Position numbers and translations under genes: made by a program. Positions 9,861 to 18,534 of a stretch of 53,332 nt of DNA are shown in pieces. The DNA is from Alphaproteobacteria bacterium (GTDB lineage Bacteria; Pseudomonadota; Alphaproteobacteria; Acetobacterales; Acetobacteraceae): contig JAPLOH010000327.1 in assembly GCA_026400845.1 (NCBI GenBank), forward strand, positions 1-53,332. Reading direction: 5' to 3'. The notes under the pieces were generated by a model. It worked only from the letters and a program-made list of their open reading frames with translations. It was not told the DNA's origin and made no database searches. Within the stretch, counting starts at the first letter, position 1. Every line of letters begins with the position of its first letter.

Positions 9861-11486
9861 TCAGGCGCCCCAGTTGCCGGCGCGGAAGTCCATCGCGAAG
9901 GAGGGCGCGGCCCGCCACTTGATATCCTTGCGCTTGGCGGTGAACGTCGCGTTCTGGTGCAACACCGTGTAGGCGGGGTCCTCGCGCTCGGTGATCTGCA
10001 GCATGCGGGTGAAGACCAGCTTGCGGCGCGCGCGATCGGTGCTGGTTTCCAGTTCCAGCGACAGGCGGTTCATCTCCTCATTGGTCCACTCGCCATACTG
10101 CTGCTGCTCGCCATTGGGGCCGTGCTGGCTGACGATGGAGGAGACCGGATCGTTGAACACCGCGGAGTTCGACCAGTCGCGGATGCCGCGCTCCGGCCCG
10201 CGCTCGAAGATCTGGGTCCAGTTCTCCTTCATGCTGATCTGCACGTTGAGCCCGGCCTGGCGCCACATCGCCACCAGCGCCTGCGCGGCGAACGCCTGGT
10301 TGGTGTAGTAGTTGCTGATCAGGCGATAGGTGATCGGGTCGCCCTTGTAGCCGCTGGCCTTCACCAGATCGCGCGCCTTGGCGAGATCGAACTCCGGCAC
10401 GGTCCAGCCCTGGACGAACATGTCGCCATAGAACTCCCATTGCAGGCCGGCGGGTACCCGAGTGCGGCCTTCCCACAGGCTCTCGACGATGGATTTGCGG
10501 TCGATCGCATGCGCCATGGCGAGGCGCACGCGGGGGTCGCGCAGCGGTGGGTGGTTCTTGTCGAAGGCGGTTATGCGGTGGTTGGGGATGGTGCCGCCCT
10601 GCACCTCGAAGGCCGGGTTCTTCTCGATATCGCGGATCTGGTCAGGCGGAATATCGCAAGCGAACTGGAACTCGCCGGCGAGCAGGCCGTTGACGCGGGA
10701 CGACACCTCGGGAACCTCGACCAGCCGCAGCGTCTTGATCGGCGGGCGGCCGCCCCAGTAGTCGTCATGCGCGTCCATGGTGAGCGATGTGTCGGGCTTG
10801 AATTCGCGCACCTTGTAGGGGCCGCTGCCGACCGGCTTGCGCGCATAGTCGAGCCAGGAAGCCGCCTCGTTGAAGGCGCGCTGGCTGACGATACCGGCGC
10901 CGAGGGCGGAGAGGCGGCCTTCCAGCGTCACATCCGGCGTCGCATTGATCACCCGCACGGTGTGCTTGTCGATGATCTCGACGCGGTCGAGGGCGGGGAA
11001 CAGGCGGCGCGCGACGGGCGGGATTTCGCGCGGCAGGTCCTTGTTGGCCGTCGAGGTGATGATCTGGCCGCTGAGCGGCAGGGTCTTGCCCTGCACGGTC
11101 GGGCGGGTTTCGCCGAACATGCGCTGCGGCGAGAAGCTCGCGGCGACGTCCTCGGCGGTGAACTCGTCGCCGTTGTGCATGCGCACGCCCTTGCGGAGCG
11201 AGAATTCCACGGTCTTGTCATCGATCCGCTGCCAGCCGGTGGCGAGGCCGGGCTTGGGTTCCAGCTTGCCCTGGAAATCGAGGTCGATCAGCCGCTCGAC
11301 GAACATCGTCATCATGCGGGTGCCGACGTTGGACTGCTCGCGCAGCGCGTCCAGCGTGTTGGAATTGGCGATTTTCTGCACCGCGACGGTGATGGTCGGG
11401 CGGGTGTCGGCCTGGCCGATGGCGAAGCGCGGCAAGGCGGTGGCTGCGGCGGCGGTGAGGCCGGCGCGGCGGGTGATGCGGGTCAT
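9861..11486 (-). CDS. ABC transporter substrate-binding protein (SBP_bac_5)
   Basis: MTRITRRAGLTAAAATALPRFAIGQADTRPTITVAVQKIANSNTLDALREQSNV...; collinear with 8239..9858. Confidence 0.9.
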   Translation of the reverse strand: MTRITRRAGLTAAAATALPRFAIGQADTRPTITVAVQKIANSNTLDALREQSNVGTRMMTMFVERLIDLDFQGKLEPKPGLATGWQRIDDKTVEFSLRKGVRMHNGDEFTAEDVAASFSPQRMFGETRPTVQGKTLPLSGQIITSTANKDLPREIPPVARRLFPALDRVEIIDKHTVRVINATPDVTLEGRLSALGAGIVSQRAFNEAASWLDYARKPVGSGPYKVREFKPDTSLTMDAHDDYWGGRPPIKTLRLVEVPEVSSRVNGLLAGEFQFACDIPPDQIRDIEKNPAFEVQGGTIPNHRITAFDKNHPPLRDPRVRLAMAHAIDRKSIVESLWEGRTRVPAGLQWEFYGDMFVQGWTVPEFDLAKARDLVKASGYKGDPITYRLISNYYTNQAFAAQALVAMWRQAGLNVQISMKENWTQIFERGPERGIRDWSNSAVFNDPVSSIVSQHGPNGEQQQYGEWTNEEMNRLSLELETSTDRARRKLVFTRMLQITEREDPAYTVLHQNATFTAKRKDIKWRAAPSFAMDFRAGNWGA

Positions 11487-11600
11487 GTTGGGGGCTCCGT
11501 CCTGGGCACGTTGTGCGTCGGAGGGGAGCCCTATCATCGCCGGGCAAAGCGGCGATGACGGTTACGCTTCAGTTTGATGACATCGCCACCCGGAGGCGAA

Positions 11601-12350
11601 TTAGCCGCGGAACTGCTCGGCCACCCGCTCGGCAATCGCGCGGGCGGCGCCCACCTCGAGGTCGCCTACCACGAGATAGGCGAACTGACCGTCCGACCAC
11701 ATCGCGACCCGTTGACCGTTCTTGCGGTCGATGCGGAGGTCCTCCGCCGCCCCTTCGAAGCGGGCGATACAAATGGCGACCGGGCCGCCGCGATCGCGCG
11801 TATAGATCAGGTCGGCGACCGGCTTGCCGTCGATCACCAGCATGCGGGCGCCGGCGAAGGCCAGCCCGGCCGGCGAGAGTTCGGGGATCTCAAGCCGCCG
11901 CTCCAGCCGGCGGCCGAGCCAGCGGCGGATCTCGTCGGCTTGCTCCGCCGGGACCTCGACGAGATGGGTCGTCTCGTGGCTGAACACGTTGTGATATTCG
12001 GTGGCCTCGTCCATCAACACGACGCGCGGATTGACGTCCTGGACGCTCCACAACACGCCGCCGCCGAAGCCGATCACGCAGGCCACAACCGCCGCCGCCG
12101 CTGCCCAGGCCGCTGGCCAGCCGGCGCGCGCCGGGCGCGGCGCGATCAACCGTGTCGCCCCTTCGGCGAAGAAGGTGTCGGCGAAGGCGGCGCGCAGCAG
12201 ACCCACCGTTTCGCGTTCGCGCTCGACATGCCGGCGTGCCTGCGGGTCGAGCGCGAGCAACTGCTCGACCTCGGCGACGCCCTCGGCATCGAGTTCGCCG
12301 TCCACATATGCGCTGAGCAAGGTTTCGATATCCCGTGTCATGTCATTCAT
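11601..12350 (-). CDS. anti-sigma factor family transmembrane protein
   Basis: N-terminal LLSAYVDGELDAEGVAEVEQLLALDPQARRHVERER, single TM, overlaps downstream end of ECF sigma gene. Confidence 0.75.
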   Translation of the reverse strand: MNDMTRDIETLLSAYVDGELDAEGVAEVEQLLALDPQARRHVERERETVGLLRAAFADTFFAEGATRLIAPRPARAGWPAAWAAAAAVVACVIGFGGGVLWSVQDVNPRVVLMDEATEYHNVFSHETTHLVEVPAEQADEIRRWLGRRLERRLEIPELSPAGLAFAGARMLVIDGKPVADLIYTRDRGGPVAICIARFEGAAEDLRIDRKNGQRVAMWSDGQFAYLVVGDLEVGAARAIAERVAEQFRG

Positions 12351-12871
12351 CGTCCACCGCGGCGGAACGGGATCGGCGCGTTGGCGCCGCCCGTCTCGCG
12401 CGCCGACAGCCGCTCCTGAAGTTCCTGGCGCGCCCGCGACAGCCGGCTCATCACCGTGCCGATGGCGATGCCCAGCGTATCAGCCGCTTCCTGGTAGGTG
12501 AGGCCGTCGACGCAGACGAGCATCAGCAGGGTCCTGCGGTCCTCCGACATTTCGGCAACCACCCGGCGCACCGCGGCGAGGGTGATCCGCCCCTCCACCA
12601 CCGCCTCGCCGTTTTCGCCCACCACATCAGCTGCGGCCGACAAGTCATCGTGCCGCCGCACCTTGCGAAAGCGCAATTCGTCGATCCAGAGATTGCGCAT
12701 GATGCCGTAGATCCAGGCATCCATGCGCGCCTGGTCGCGCAGTTGATCGCCGCGCGTCAGCACCCGTTCGCACGCGGCCTGCACCAGTTCGTCGGCGTCA
12801 TTGCGCGAGCCGGTCAGCGACAAGCCGAACCGCCGCAGCCGGGGCAGCAGGGCGGTCAACGCAGTGCGCAT
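12347..12871 (-). CDS. RNA polymerase sigma factor, ECF/sigma-70 family
   Basis: region 2 DADELVQAACERVL...DAWIYGIMRNLWIDELR and region 4 LTYQEAADTLGIAIGTVMSRLSRARQEL; start could be 12925. Confidence 0.9.
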   Translation of the reverse strand: MRTALTALLPRLRRFGLSLTGSRNDADELVQAACERVLTRGDQLRDQARMDAWIYGIMRNLWIDELRFRKVRRHDDLSAAADVVGENGEAVVEGRITLAAVRRVVAEMSEDRRTLLMLVCVDGLTYQEAADTLGIAIGTVMSRLSRARQELQERLSARETGGANAPIPFRRGGR

Positions 12872-12993
12872 CTCGATATTCAGGTCACGTCTCGCACGAC
12901 AGTTCTCCGGGCTGGACCCGGCCATATGACGGCCGATCCGGCGGGGTTATTCCCCCGCCGGCCAGGAGTCCATAAGTTCGCGGCGGCGGGCGG

Positions 12994-13395
12994 TTATTTT
13001 GCCGCCTTGCGTGCGGCGTCGATACCCCAGGGGCCGCCGCCGGCGATGGCGACATAGAGGAAGATGAAGCAGAACATGATTGCCGCCTCGCCGCGGTTGA
13101 CCTGCGGGAAGAAGCTCTGGCCGGCATGGCCCATGAAATAGGCGAAGGCCATTTCGCCGGACATGATGACCGCGGCGATGCGGGTGAACAGCCCGGCGGC
13201 GAGGAGCACCCCGCCGATCAGCTCGATGGCGGCGGCGAACCCGATCAGCGACATCACCTGGAAATTGGCCGGTGCCGCGGCTGGCCAGGCGAAGAACTTG
13301 GACAGGCCGTGTTGCAGGAACAGCAGTGCCGTCATGATGCGCAGCACGCTCAACATGCGCGGTGCCCAGGCGGCCAGCATGGCATCGTTGATCAT
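12994..13395 (-). CDS. DoxX family membrane protein
   Basis: LRIMTALLFLQHGLSKFF..., FAAAIELIGGVLLAAGLFTRIAAVIMSGEMAFAYFMGH. Confidence 0.88.
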   Translation of the reverse strand: MINDAMLAAWAPRMLSVLRIMTALLFLQHGLSKFFAWPAAAPANFQVMSLIGFAAAIELIGGVLLAAGLFTRIAAVIMSGEMAFAYFMGHAGQSFFPQVNRGEAAIMFCFIFLYVAIAGGGPWGIDAARKAAK

Positions 13396-13544
13396 CGTCG
13401 TTCTCCCCCGGTCGCGCGGCGCGGCGCCGGTGATCGGCGCTCGTTGATGACGCGACTCGACGCGGCAAAGATGCGAGCATCTCGGCCACGTCGATGGCTA
13501 TTACGTACGATTGCGTATGCGGCGCTCGCAACCGGTGCCGCGCC

Positions 13545-14081
13545 TCAGCGCGGACTCAGCACCATCACCATCTGGCGGTTTTCCATCCGCGGCATCTGCT
13601 CGACCTTGGTTGCGGCCTCCATGTCGGTGCGAACCCGCTCGAGGACTTTCACGCCAAGTTCCTGATGCGCCATTTCGCGACCACGGAAGCGCAGCGTCAC
13701 CTTGACCTTGTCGCCCTCTTCGATGAACGACTTCATGGCACGCAATTTCACCTGATAGTCGTTCTCGTCGATGTTCGGGCGCACCTTGATCTCCTTGATC
13801 TCGATGACCTTCTGCTTCTTGCGCGCCTCGTTCTTTTTCTTCTGCTGTTCATATTTGAACTTGCCGAAGTCGAGGATCTTCACCACCGGCGGATCGGCGT
13901 TGGGGCTGATCTCGAGCAGGTCGAGCCCGACCGCATAGGCCCGCTGGATGGCCTCCCGGCCGGACATCACGCCCAGCATTTCGCCGTCCTGGTCGATCAG
14001 GCGAACCTGTGGATTGCGGATGTCTTCATTCACGCGAGGCCCATCGCGGGTCGGTGCGGCGGGCATTGGGGGTCTGGCTAT
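13545..14081 (-). CDS. infC: translation initiation factor IF-3
   Basis: [24 protein letters not shown]...[32 protein letters not shown]-initiated ORF is 13545..14066, but an ATA codon at 14081 sits 6 nt after AGGAG (see finding). Confidence 0.93.
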   Translation of the reverse strand: MARPPMPAAPTRDGPRVNEDIRNPQVRLIDQDGEMLGVMSGREAIQRAYAVGLDLLEISPNADPPVVKILDFGKFKYEQQKKKNEARKKQKVIEIKEIKVRPNIDENDYQVKLRAMKSFIEEGDKVKVTLRFRGREMAHQELGVKVLERVRTDMEAATKVEQMPRMENRQMVMVLSPR

Positions 14082-14175
14082 CGTGGTCTCCTGTCATAGT
14101 GGCGTGTCGCTGACCCGCACGGAAACCCCGTGTCAGCGCAGCGCGCCCTATAGTCGCGCGAAATGCCCTTCGGTT

Positions 14176-16128
14176 TCAAGCGGGACGCGTCGTCGCCGCG
14201 CGCGCACGTGCAATGTCCGGCGGCATGGCCTCGGCGGCCAGCCGAGCGACCGCCGCATCGAGCGGCAGCAGTTCCTGCGCGTCGCCTCCGAGGCGGCGCA
14301 GCGCGACTGTACGGTTCTCAGCCTCCTTGCGCCCGACCACCACGATCGCCGGCACGTGCTGCACCGAATAGAGACGCACCTTGGCGTTGATCTTCTGGTT
14401 CGTGGTGTCGAGCACCACCTGCAATCCAGCGGCCCGCAGCGCGTCGGTGACTTCACGGGCGTAGTCGTCGGCGTCCGAGACGATCGTCGCCACCGCCACC
14501 TGCACCGGGGACATCCACATCGGGAAACGCCCGGCATATTGCTCGATGGTGATACCGAGGAAGCGCTCGAAACTGCCGAGGATGGCACGATGCAGCATCA
14601 CCGGGCGGTGGCGCATGCCGTCCTCGCCGACGTATTCGGCATCGAGCCGTTCGGGGAGGATGAAATCCACCTGCAAGGTGCCGCACTGCCAGTCCCGCCC
14701 GATAGCGTCACGCAGCACGAACTCCAGCTTCGGGCCGTAGAAGGCGCCCTCGCCGGGGTTGATGGTGTATTCCACCCCGGCATCGACACAGGCCCGCTCG
14801 AGCGCGCTTTCGGCCTTGTCCCACACCTCGTCCGTCCCCGCCCGAACGTCCGGCCGGGTGGAGAATTTCACGCGGAAACTCTCAAAGCCGAAATCGGCGT
14901 AGATCGAGGACAGCAAGGCGACGAAGCGGATGGTCTCTGGCCCGATCTGGTCCTCGGTGCAGAAGATATGCCCGTCATCCTGCTGGAAGGCGCGCACCCG
15001 CATGATGCCGTGCAACGCCCCGGAAGGCTCGTAGCGATGGTCCTGGCCGAACTCGGCGAGGCGCATCGGCAGGTCGCGATACGAGCGCATGCCGGTGCGG
15101 AACACCATCACCGCGCCCGGGCAGTTCATCGGCTTCAGTGCCAGCGTCTTTTCGTCCTCATCGACGCGGACCAGGAACATGTGGGCGCGGTAATTGTCCC
15201 AATGGCCTGACTTCTCCCACAGCACGCGATCCACCAACTGCGGGGTCTTGATTTCCTCGTAGCCGTTGGAATCGAGCCGGCGGCGGATATAGCGCTCGGC
15301 GGTTTGGTAGAGGCGCCAGCCCTTGGGGTGCCAGAAGATCGAGCCCGTCGCCTCCTCCTGGAGGTGAAAGAGCTGCATGTCCTTGCCGATGCGGCGATGG
15401 TCGCGCTTCTCCGCCTCCTCCAGCATGTGGAGATGGGCGTCCAGCTCCTTCTGGTCGCGCCAGGCGGTGCCGTAGATGCGGCTCAGCATGGCGTTGCGGT
15501 GATCGCCGCGCCAATAGGCGCCGGCTACTTTCATCAGCTTGAAGGCGGTGCCGACATCGCCGGTGCTGCGCATATGCGGGCCGCGGCAGAGGTCGATCCA
15601 GTCGCCCTGGGTGTAGAGGGTGATGGTCTCGGTGCCTGGCAGGTCCTGGATCAGCTCGGCCTTGTACTTCTCGCCCTTGGCCTGGAAGAAGGCGATGGCC
15701 TCGTTACGGTCGATCACGCTGCGCACGAAAGGCGCACCGCGGGCGACGATCTCGCGCATCTTGGCCTCGATGGCCGGGAAGTCCTCGGTGGTGAAGGGCT
15801 CGTTGCGGGCGAAGTCGTAGTAGAACCCGTTCTCGATCGAGGGGCCGATGGTCACCTGGGTGCCGGGGAACAGCTCCTGCACCGCTTCGGCCAACACATG
15901 GGCGGTATCGTGCCGGATCATCTCCAGCGCGACGTCGTCCTTGCGGGTGACGAACACCACCGCGGCATCGTCGGCGATCTCGCGCGACAGGTCCGACAAC
16001 GCGCCGTTCACCTTCATGGCGAGGGCGGCGCGGGCGAGGCCGGGGCCGATGGCGGCCGCGATCGTCGTGCCCGTCACCGGCCCGTCGAACTGGCGGACGG
16101 ATCCGTCGGGCAGGGTGATCGCGGGCAT
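14176..16128 (-). CDS. thrS: threonine--tRNA ligase
   Basis: TGS domain start [14 protein letters not shown], class II motifs, [46 protein letters not shown]. Confidence 0.97.
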   Translation of the reverse strand: MPAITLPDGSVRQFDGPVTGTTIAAAIGPGLARAALAMKVNGALSDLSREIADDAAVVFVTRKDDVALEMIRHDTAHVLAEAVQELFPGTQVTIGPSIENGFYYDFARNEPFTTEDFPAIEAKMREIVARGAPFVRSVIDRNEAIAFFQAKGEKYKAELIQDLPGTETITLYTQGDWIDLCRGPHMRSTGDVGTAFKLMKVAGAYWRGDHRNAMLSRIYGTAWRDQKELDAHLHMLEEAEKRDHRRIGKDMQLFHLQEEATGSIFWHPKGWRLYQTAERYIRRRLDSNGYEEIKTPQLVDRVLWEKSGHWDNYRAHMFLVRVDEDEKTLALKPMNCPGAVMVFRTGMRSYRDLPMRLAEFGQDHRYEPSGALHGIMRVRAFQQDDGHIFCTEDQIGPETIRFVALLSSIYADFGFESFRVKFSTRPDVRAGTDEVWDKAESALERACVDAGVEYTINPGEGAFYGPKLEFVLRDAIGRDWQCGTLQVDFILPERLDAEYVGEDGMRHRPVMLHRAILGSFERFLGITIEQYAGRFPMWMSPVQVAVATIVSDADDYAREVTDALRAAGLQVVLDTTNQKINAKVRLYSVQHVPAIVVVGRKEAENRTVALRRLGGDAQELLPLDAAVARLAAEAMPPDIARARAATTRPA

Positions 16129-16231
16129 GGCGGGGTCTCCTTTGTGGGGTCGCAGCAGCGCTTAATGCCGCCCCGCCGCCCCCGCTGCAACCCCGCCCAC
16201 CGGGAGCCTCCGGCGCATAGTCGAGGAGCGA

Positions 16232-16366
16232 GAAAGGAAGGAGTTCTTTTTTGAAAAAAAGAACCAAAAACTTTTTATCCGTTTGCTCCGCACTCTCCGT
16301 GGGGAGGGCGAAGCCAACGGATAAAAAGTTTTTGCTTCTTTTTCCAAAAAGAAGCGCTTCCTTCCT
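16232..16366. repeat. dispersed palindromic element, copy 1
   Basis: GAAAGGAAGGAGTTCTTTTTTGAAAAAAAGAACCAAAAACTTTTTATCCGTTTGCT...AGCCAACGGATAAAAAGTTTTTGCTTCTTTTTCCAAAAAGAAGCGCTTCCTTCCT; near-palindromic over the whole length. Confidence 0.9.
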
Positions 16367-16381
16367 GAACACCCGCAATGC

Positions 16382-16741
16382 TCAGCCAGGCGGCGGGGCG
16401 AAGACGCGCAGCCGGTGCCCGTCGGGGTCGGCGGCGAGGAAGGTGCGGCCGAAATCCATCTCGGCCGGCGTCTGGAGGATGGTGAGGCCGCGCGCCGACC
16501 AATCGGCGAAGGCGGCATCGACGTCGGGCTGCACGAAGGCAAGCTCGCCGCCGCCGGGCGCGCCGGCCGCCGGCGCCACCCCGTCGCGCCCCCACAGGCC
16601 GAGCATGACGCCTGATTTGAGCGCGAACATCGCGAAAGTTGGCGAGGCCTCCACCGGGGGATGGCCGAGCAGATCGGTGTAGAACGCCGCCGAGACGGTG
16701 GGGTTGGCGACATAGAGAAGAATGAAGCTGGGGTCGGACAT
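16382..16741 (-). CDS. VOC family (glyoxalase/bleomycin-resistance-like) protein
   Basis: MSDPSFILLYVANPTVSAAFYTDLLGHPPVEASPTFAMF...MDFGRTFLAADPDGHRLRVF. Confidence 0.88.
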   Translation of the reverse strand: MSDPSFILLYVANPTVSAAFYTDLLGHPPVEASPTFAMFALKSGVMLGLWGRDGVAPAAGAPGGGELAFVQPDVDAAFADWSARGLTILQTPAEMDFGRTFLAADPDGHRLRVFAPPPG

Positions 16742-16812
16742 CGTATGGCTCCTGTGCCGGTTGCGATGCGCAGGAGATAGCGGGAGGGCGTGACAGATTC
16801 CGTCAGCAGCGT

Positions 16813-17502
16813 TCAGTCCGGATCGATCCCCTCGGCCTCCCGCCATTCGCGCAGCAGCACGGCGCGGCGCTTGGGGTAGCGGGCGGCGGTGACCTCCAGT
16901 CCGGCGACGCGATCGGGGCGAAAGTGGCGGAAATCCTGCCGCAGCTCGCACCACGCCACCACCACCTGGGATGTGTCGAAATAGCCGACCGCGAAGGGCC
17001 AGATAACGCGGGCGGTCGGATCGCCGTCGCGGTCGCGATAGGTGATGTGGACCTTGCGCTCGGCCTGGATCGCCTCGCGCAGCGTGGCGAGGATGGTGTC
17101 GGCATCGGCGGGGCGCTGGCTCGGCCCGACCAGCAGCGGGCTGGCCTCCACGTCGCCCTGCCGCTCCGCCGGCATGACGGCGGTGATTTTCGCCAGCGCG
17201 TCCCGTGCCGCCGCGGTGAGGCCGGGATCGCCGTTCGCAATCACCCAGCGCGCGCCCAACGCAAGCGCCTCGCTCTCCTCGCGGCTGAACATCAGTGGCG
17301 GCAGCGTGAACCCCGGCCGCAGCAGGTAGCCGATGCCGGCCTCCCCCTCGATTGCCGCGCCCTGCGCCTGAAGTGCTGCGATATCGCGATAGACGGTGCG
17401 CAGGCTCACGCCCAACGCCTCGGCCAGAACCTGGCCGCGCACCGGCCTGCGATAGCGCCGCAACGCCTGCATCAGCTCAAGCAGGCGACTGGCGCGGGAC
17501 AT
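16813..17502 (-). CDS. YafY-type HTH/WYL-domain transcriptional regulator
   Basis: SRASRLLELMQALRRYRRPVRGQVLAEALGVSLRTVYRDIAALQAQGAAIEGE...; WYL-like C-terminal region. Confidence 0.88.
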   Translation of the reverse strand: MSRASRLLELMQALRRYRRPVRGQVLAEALGVSLRTVYRDIAALQAQGAAIEGEAGIGYLLRPGFTLPPLMFSREESEALALGARWVIANGDPGLTAAARDALAKITAVMPAERQGDVEASPLLVGPSQRPADADTILATLREAIQAERKVHITYRDRDGDPTARVIWPFAVGYFDTSQVVVAWCELRQDFRHFRPDRVAGLEVTAARYPKRRAVLLREWREAEGIDPD

Positions 17503-17512
17503 CTCCTACCAG

Positions 17513-18451
17513 TCAGCCAGCCTTGCCGTTGAACATCGCCCCAACCCGAGGCAGCACCTCGGCAATCAACCGCGCGGTCTGCGCCAGGATGTGCGCGCCG
17601 CCGGGGAGCATGGGGCGGAGGATGAATTTCTCGACACCGACGGCGACGAAGGCGCTGACGCAAGCGAGGATGGCGTCGGCGTCGCCGATGGCGAAGGCTC
17701 CCGCAGGGTCGCGCCCCGTGCGTTTGCGGAAGGCGTCCTGGGCCGGGCGCAAGGCGGGGTCGTCGGGGTGGCCGAAGTGAAAGGCCATGCCGGCGCCGTA
17801 GTGGTCATCGTCGATGCGGCGGCCTTCGACGGCGCAGGCCGCCTTGATGGCGGCGACGATGCGGCCGGCCTCTTCCGGCGGTTCGGAGCCGGCGATCCAG
17901 CCGGTGCCGAGGCGGGCGGTGCGCTGGATGGCGGCTTCGGACGAGCCGCCGATCCAGATCGGCAATTCCGCCTGCACCGGGCGGGGCAGGATGGAGGCGC
18001 CGCGGAGTGTGGTGAATTTTCCCGTGAAATCAACGCTCTCCTCGCGCCACAGGCGGCGCATCACCTCCAGCCCCTCATCGGTCCGGCGGCCCCGCGTCCC
18101 TGTATCGAGCCCGAGCGCCTTCCATTCCGGCGACAATGGGCTGCCGATACCGAAGGCGGGCAGCAGGCGGCCACTGGAGAGGAAATCGATCGTCGCGCAT
18201 TGCTTGGCCAGCAGCACCGGGTCGCGAAAGGCGATCGAGACCACGTTCATGCCGAACTTGATGCGCCGTGTCCGCCCCGCCAGCGCCGCCATGGTGGTCA
18301 TGCTTTCGAGGATGGGCGTGCGGCTGATGATGCGGTCGGTCTGCCACAGGCTGTCGACACCGCCCGCCTCGCACATATCCACCCAGCGCCAGAACGCGGC
18401 TGCATCCTCGAAAGGGAAATCCATCAGGCCGAGACCGATCGAGACCGTCAT
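17513..18451 (-). CDS. LLM class flavin-dependent oxidoreductase
   Basis: MTVSIGLGLMDFPFEDAAAFWRWVDMCEAGGVDSLWQTDRI...; luciferase-like fold motifs. Confidence 0.85.
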   Translation of the reverse strand: MTVSIGLGLMDFPFEDAAAFWRWVDMCEAGGVDSLWQTDRIISRTPILESMTTMAALAGRTRRIKFGMNVVSIAFRDPVLLAKQCATIDFLSSGRLLPAFGIGSPLSPEWKALGLDTGTRGRRTDEGLEVMRRLWREESVDFTGKFTTLRGASILPRPVQAELPIWIGGSSEAAIQRTARLGTGWIAGSEPPEEAGRIVAAIKAACAVEGRRIDDDHYGAGMAFHFGHPDDPALRPAQDAFRKRTGRDPAGAFAIGDADAILACVSAFVAVGVEKFILRPMLPGGAHILAQTARLIAEVLPRVGAMFNGKAG

Positions 18452-18534
18452 ATTTATCCTCCCGCGTTCGCCAAGCTTGGCGCGGCGGCCGGCTCCTGGC
18501 AATGTCATCCCACGAAGTCAAAAGGAGCGAAACG

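Noticed and set aside
15704-16378. Minus-strand ORF across palindromic copy 1 (MRVFRKEALLFGKRSKNFLSVG...)
   Set aside because: Reads through the repeat and then out of frame over thrS; best explained by the element being stop-free in this frame, not by a real gene.
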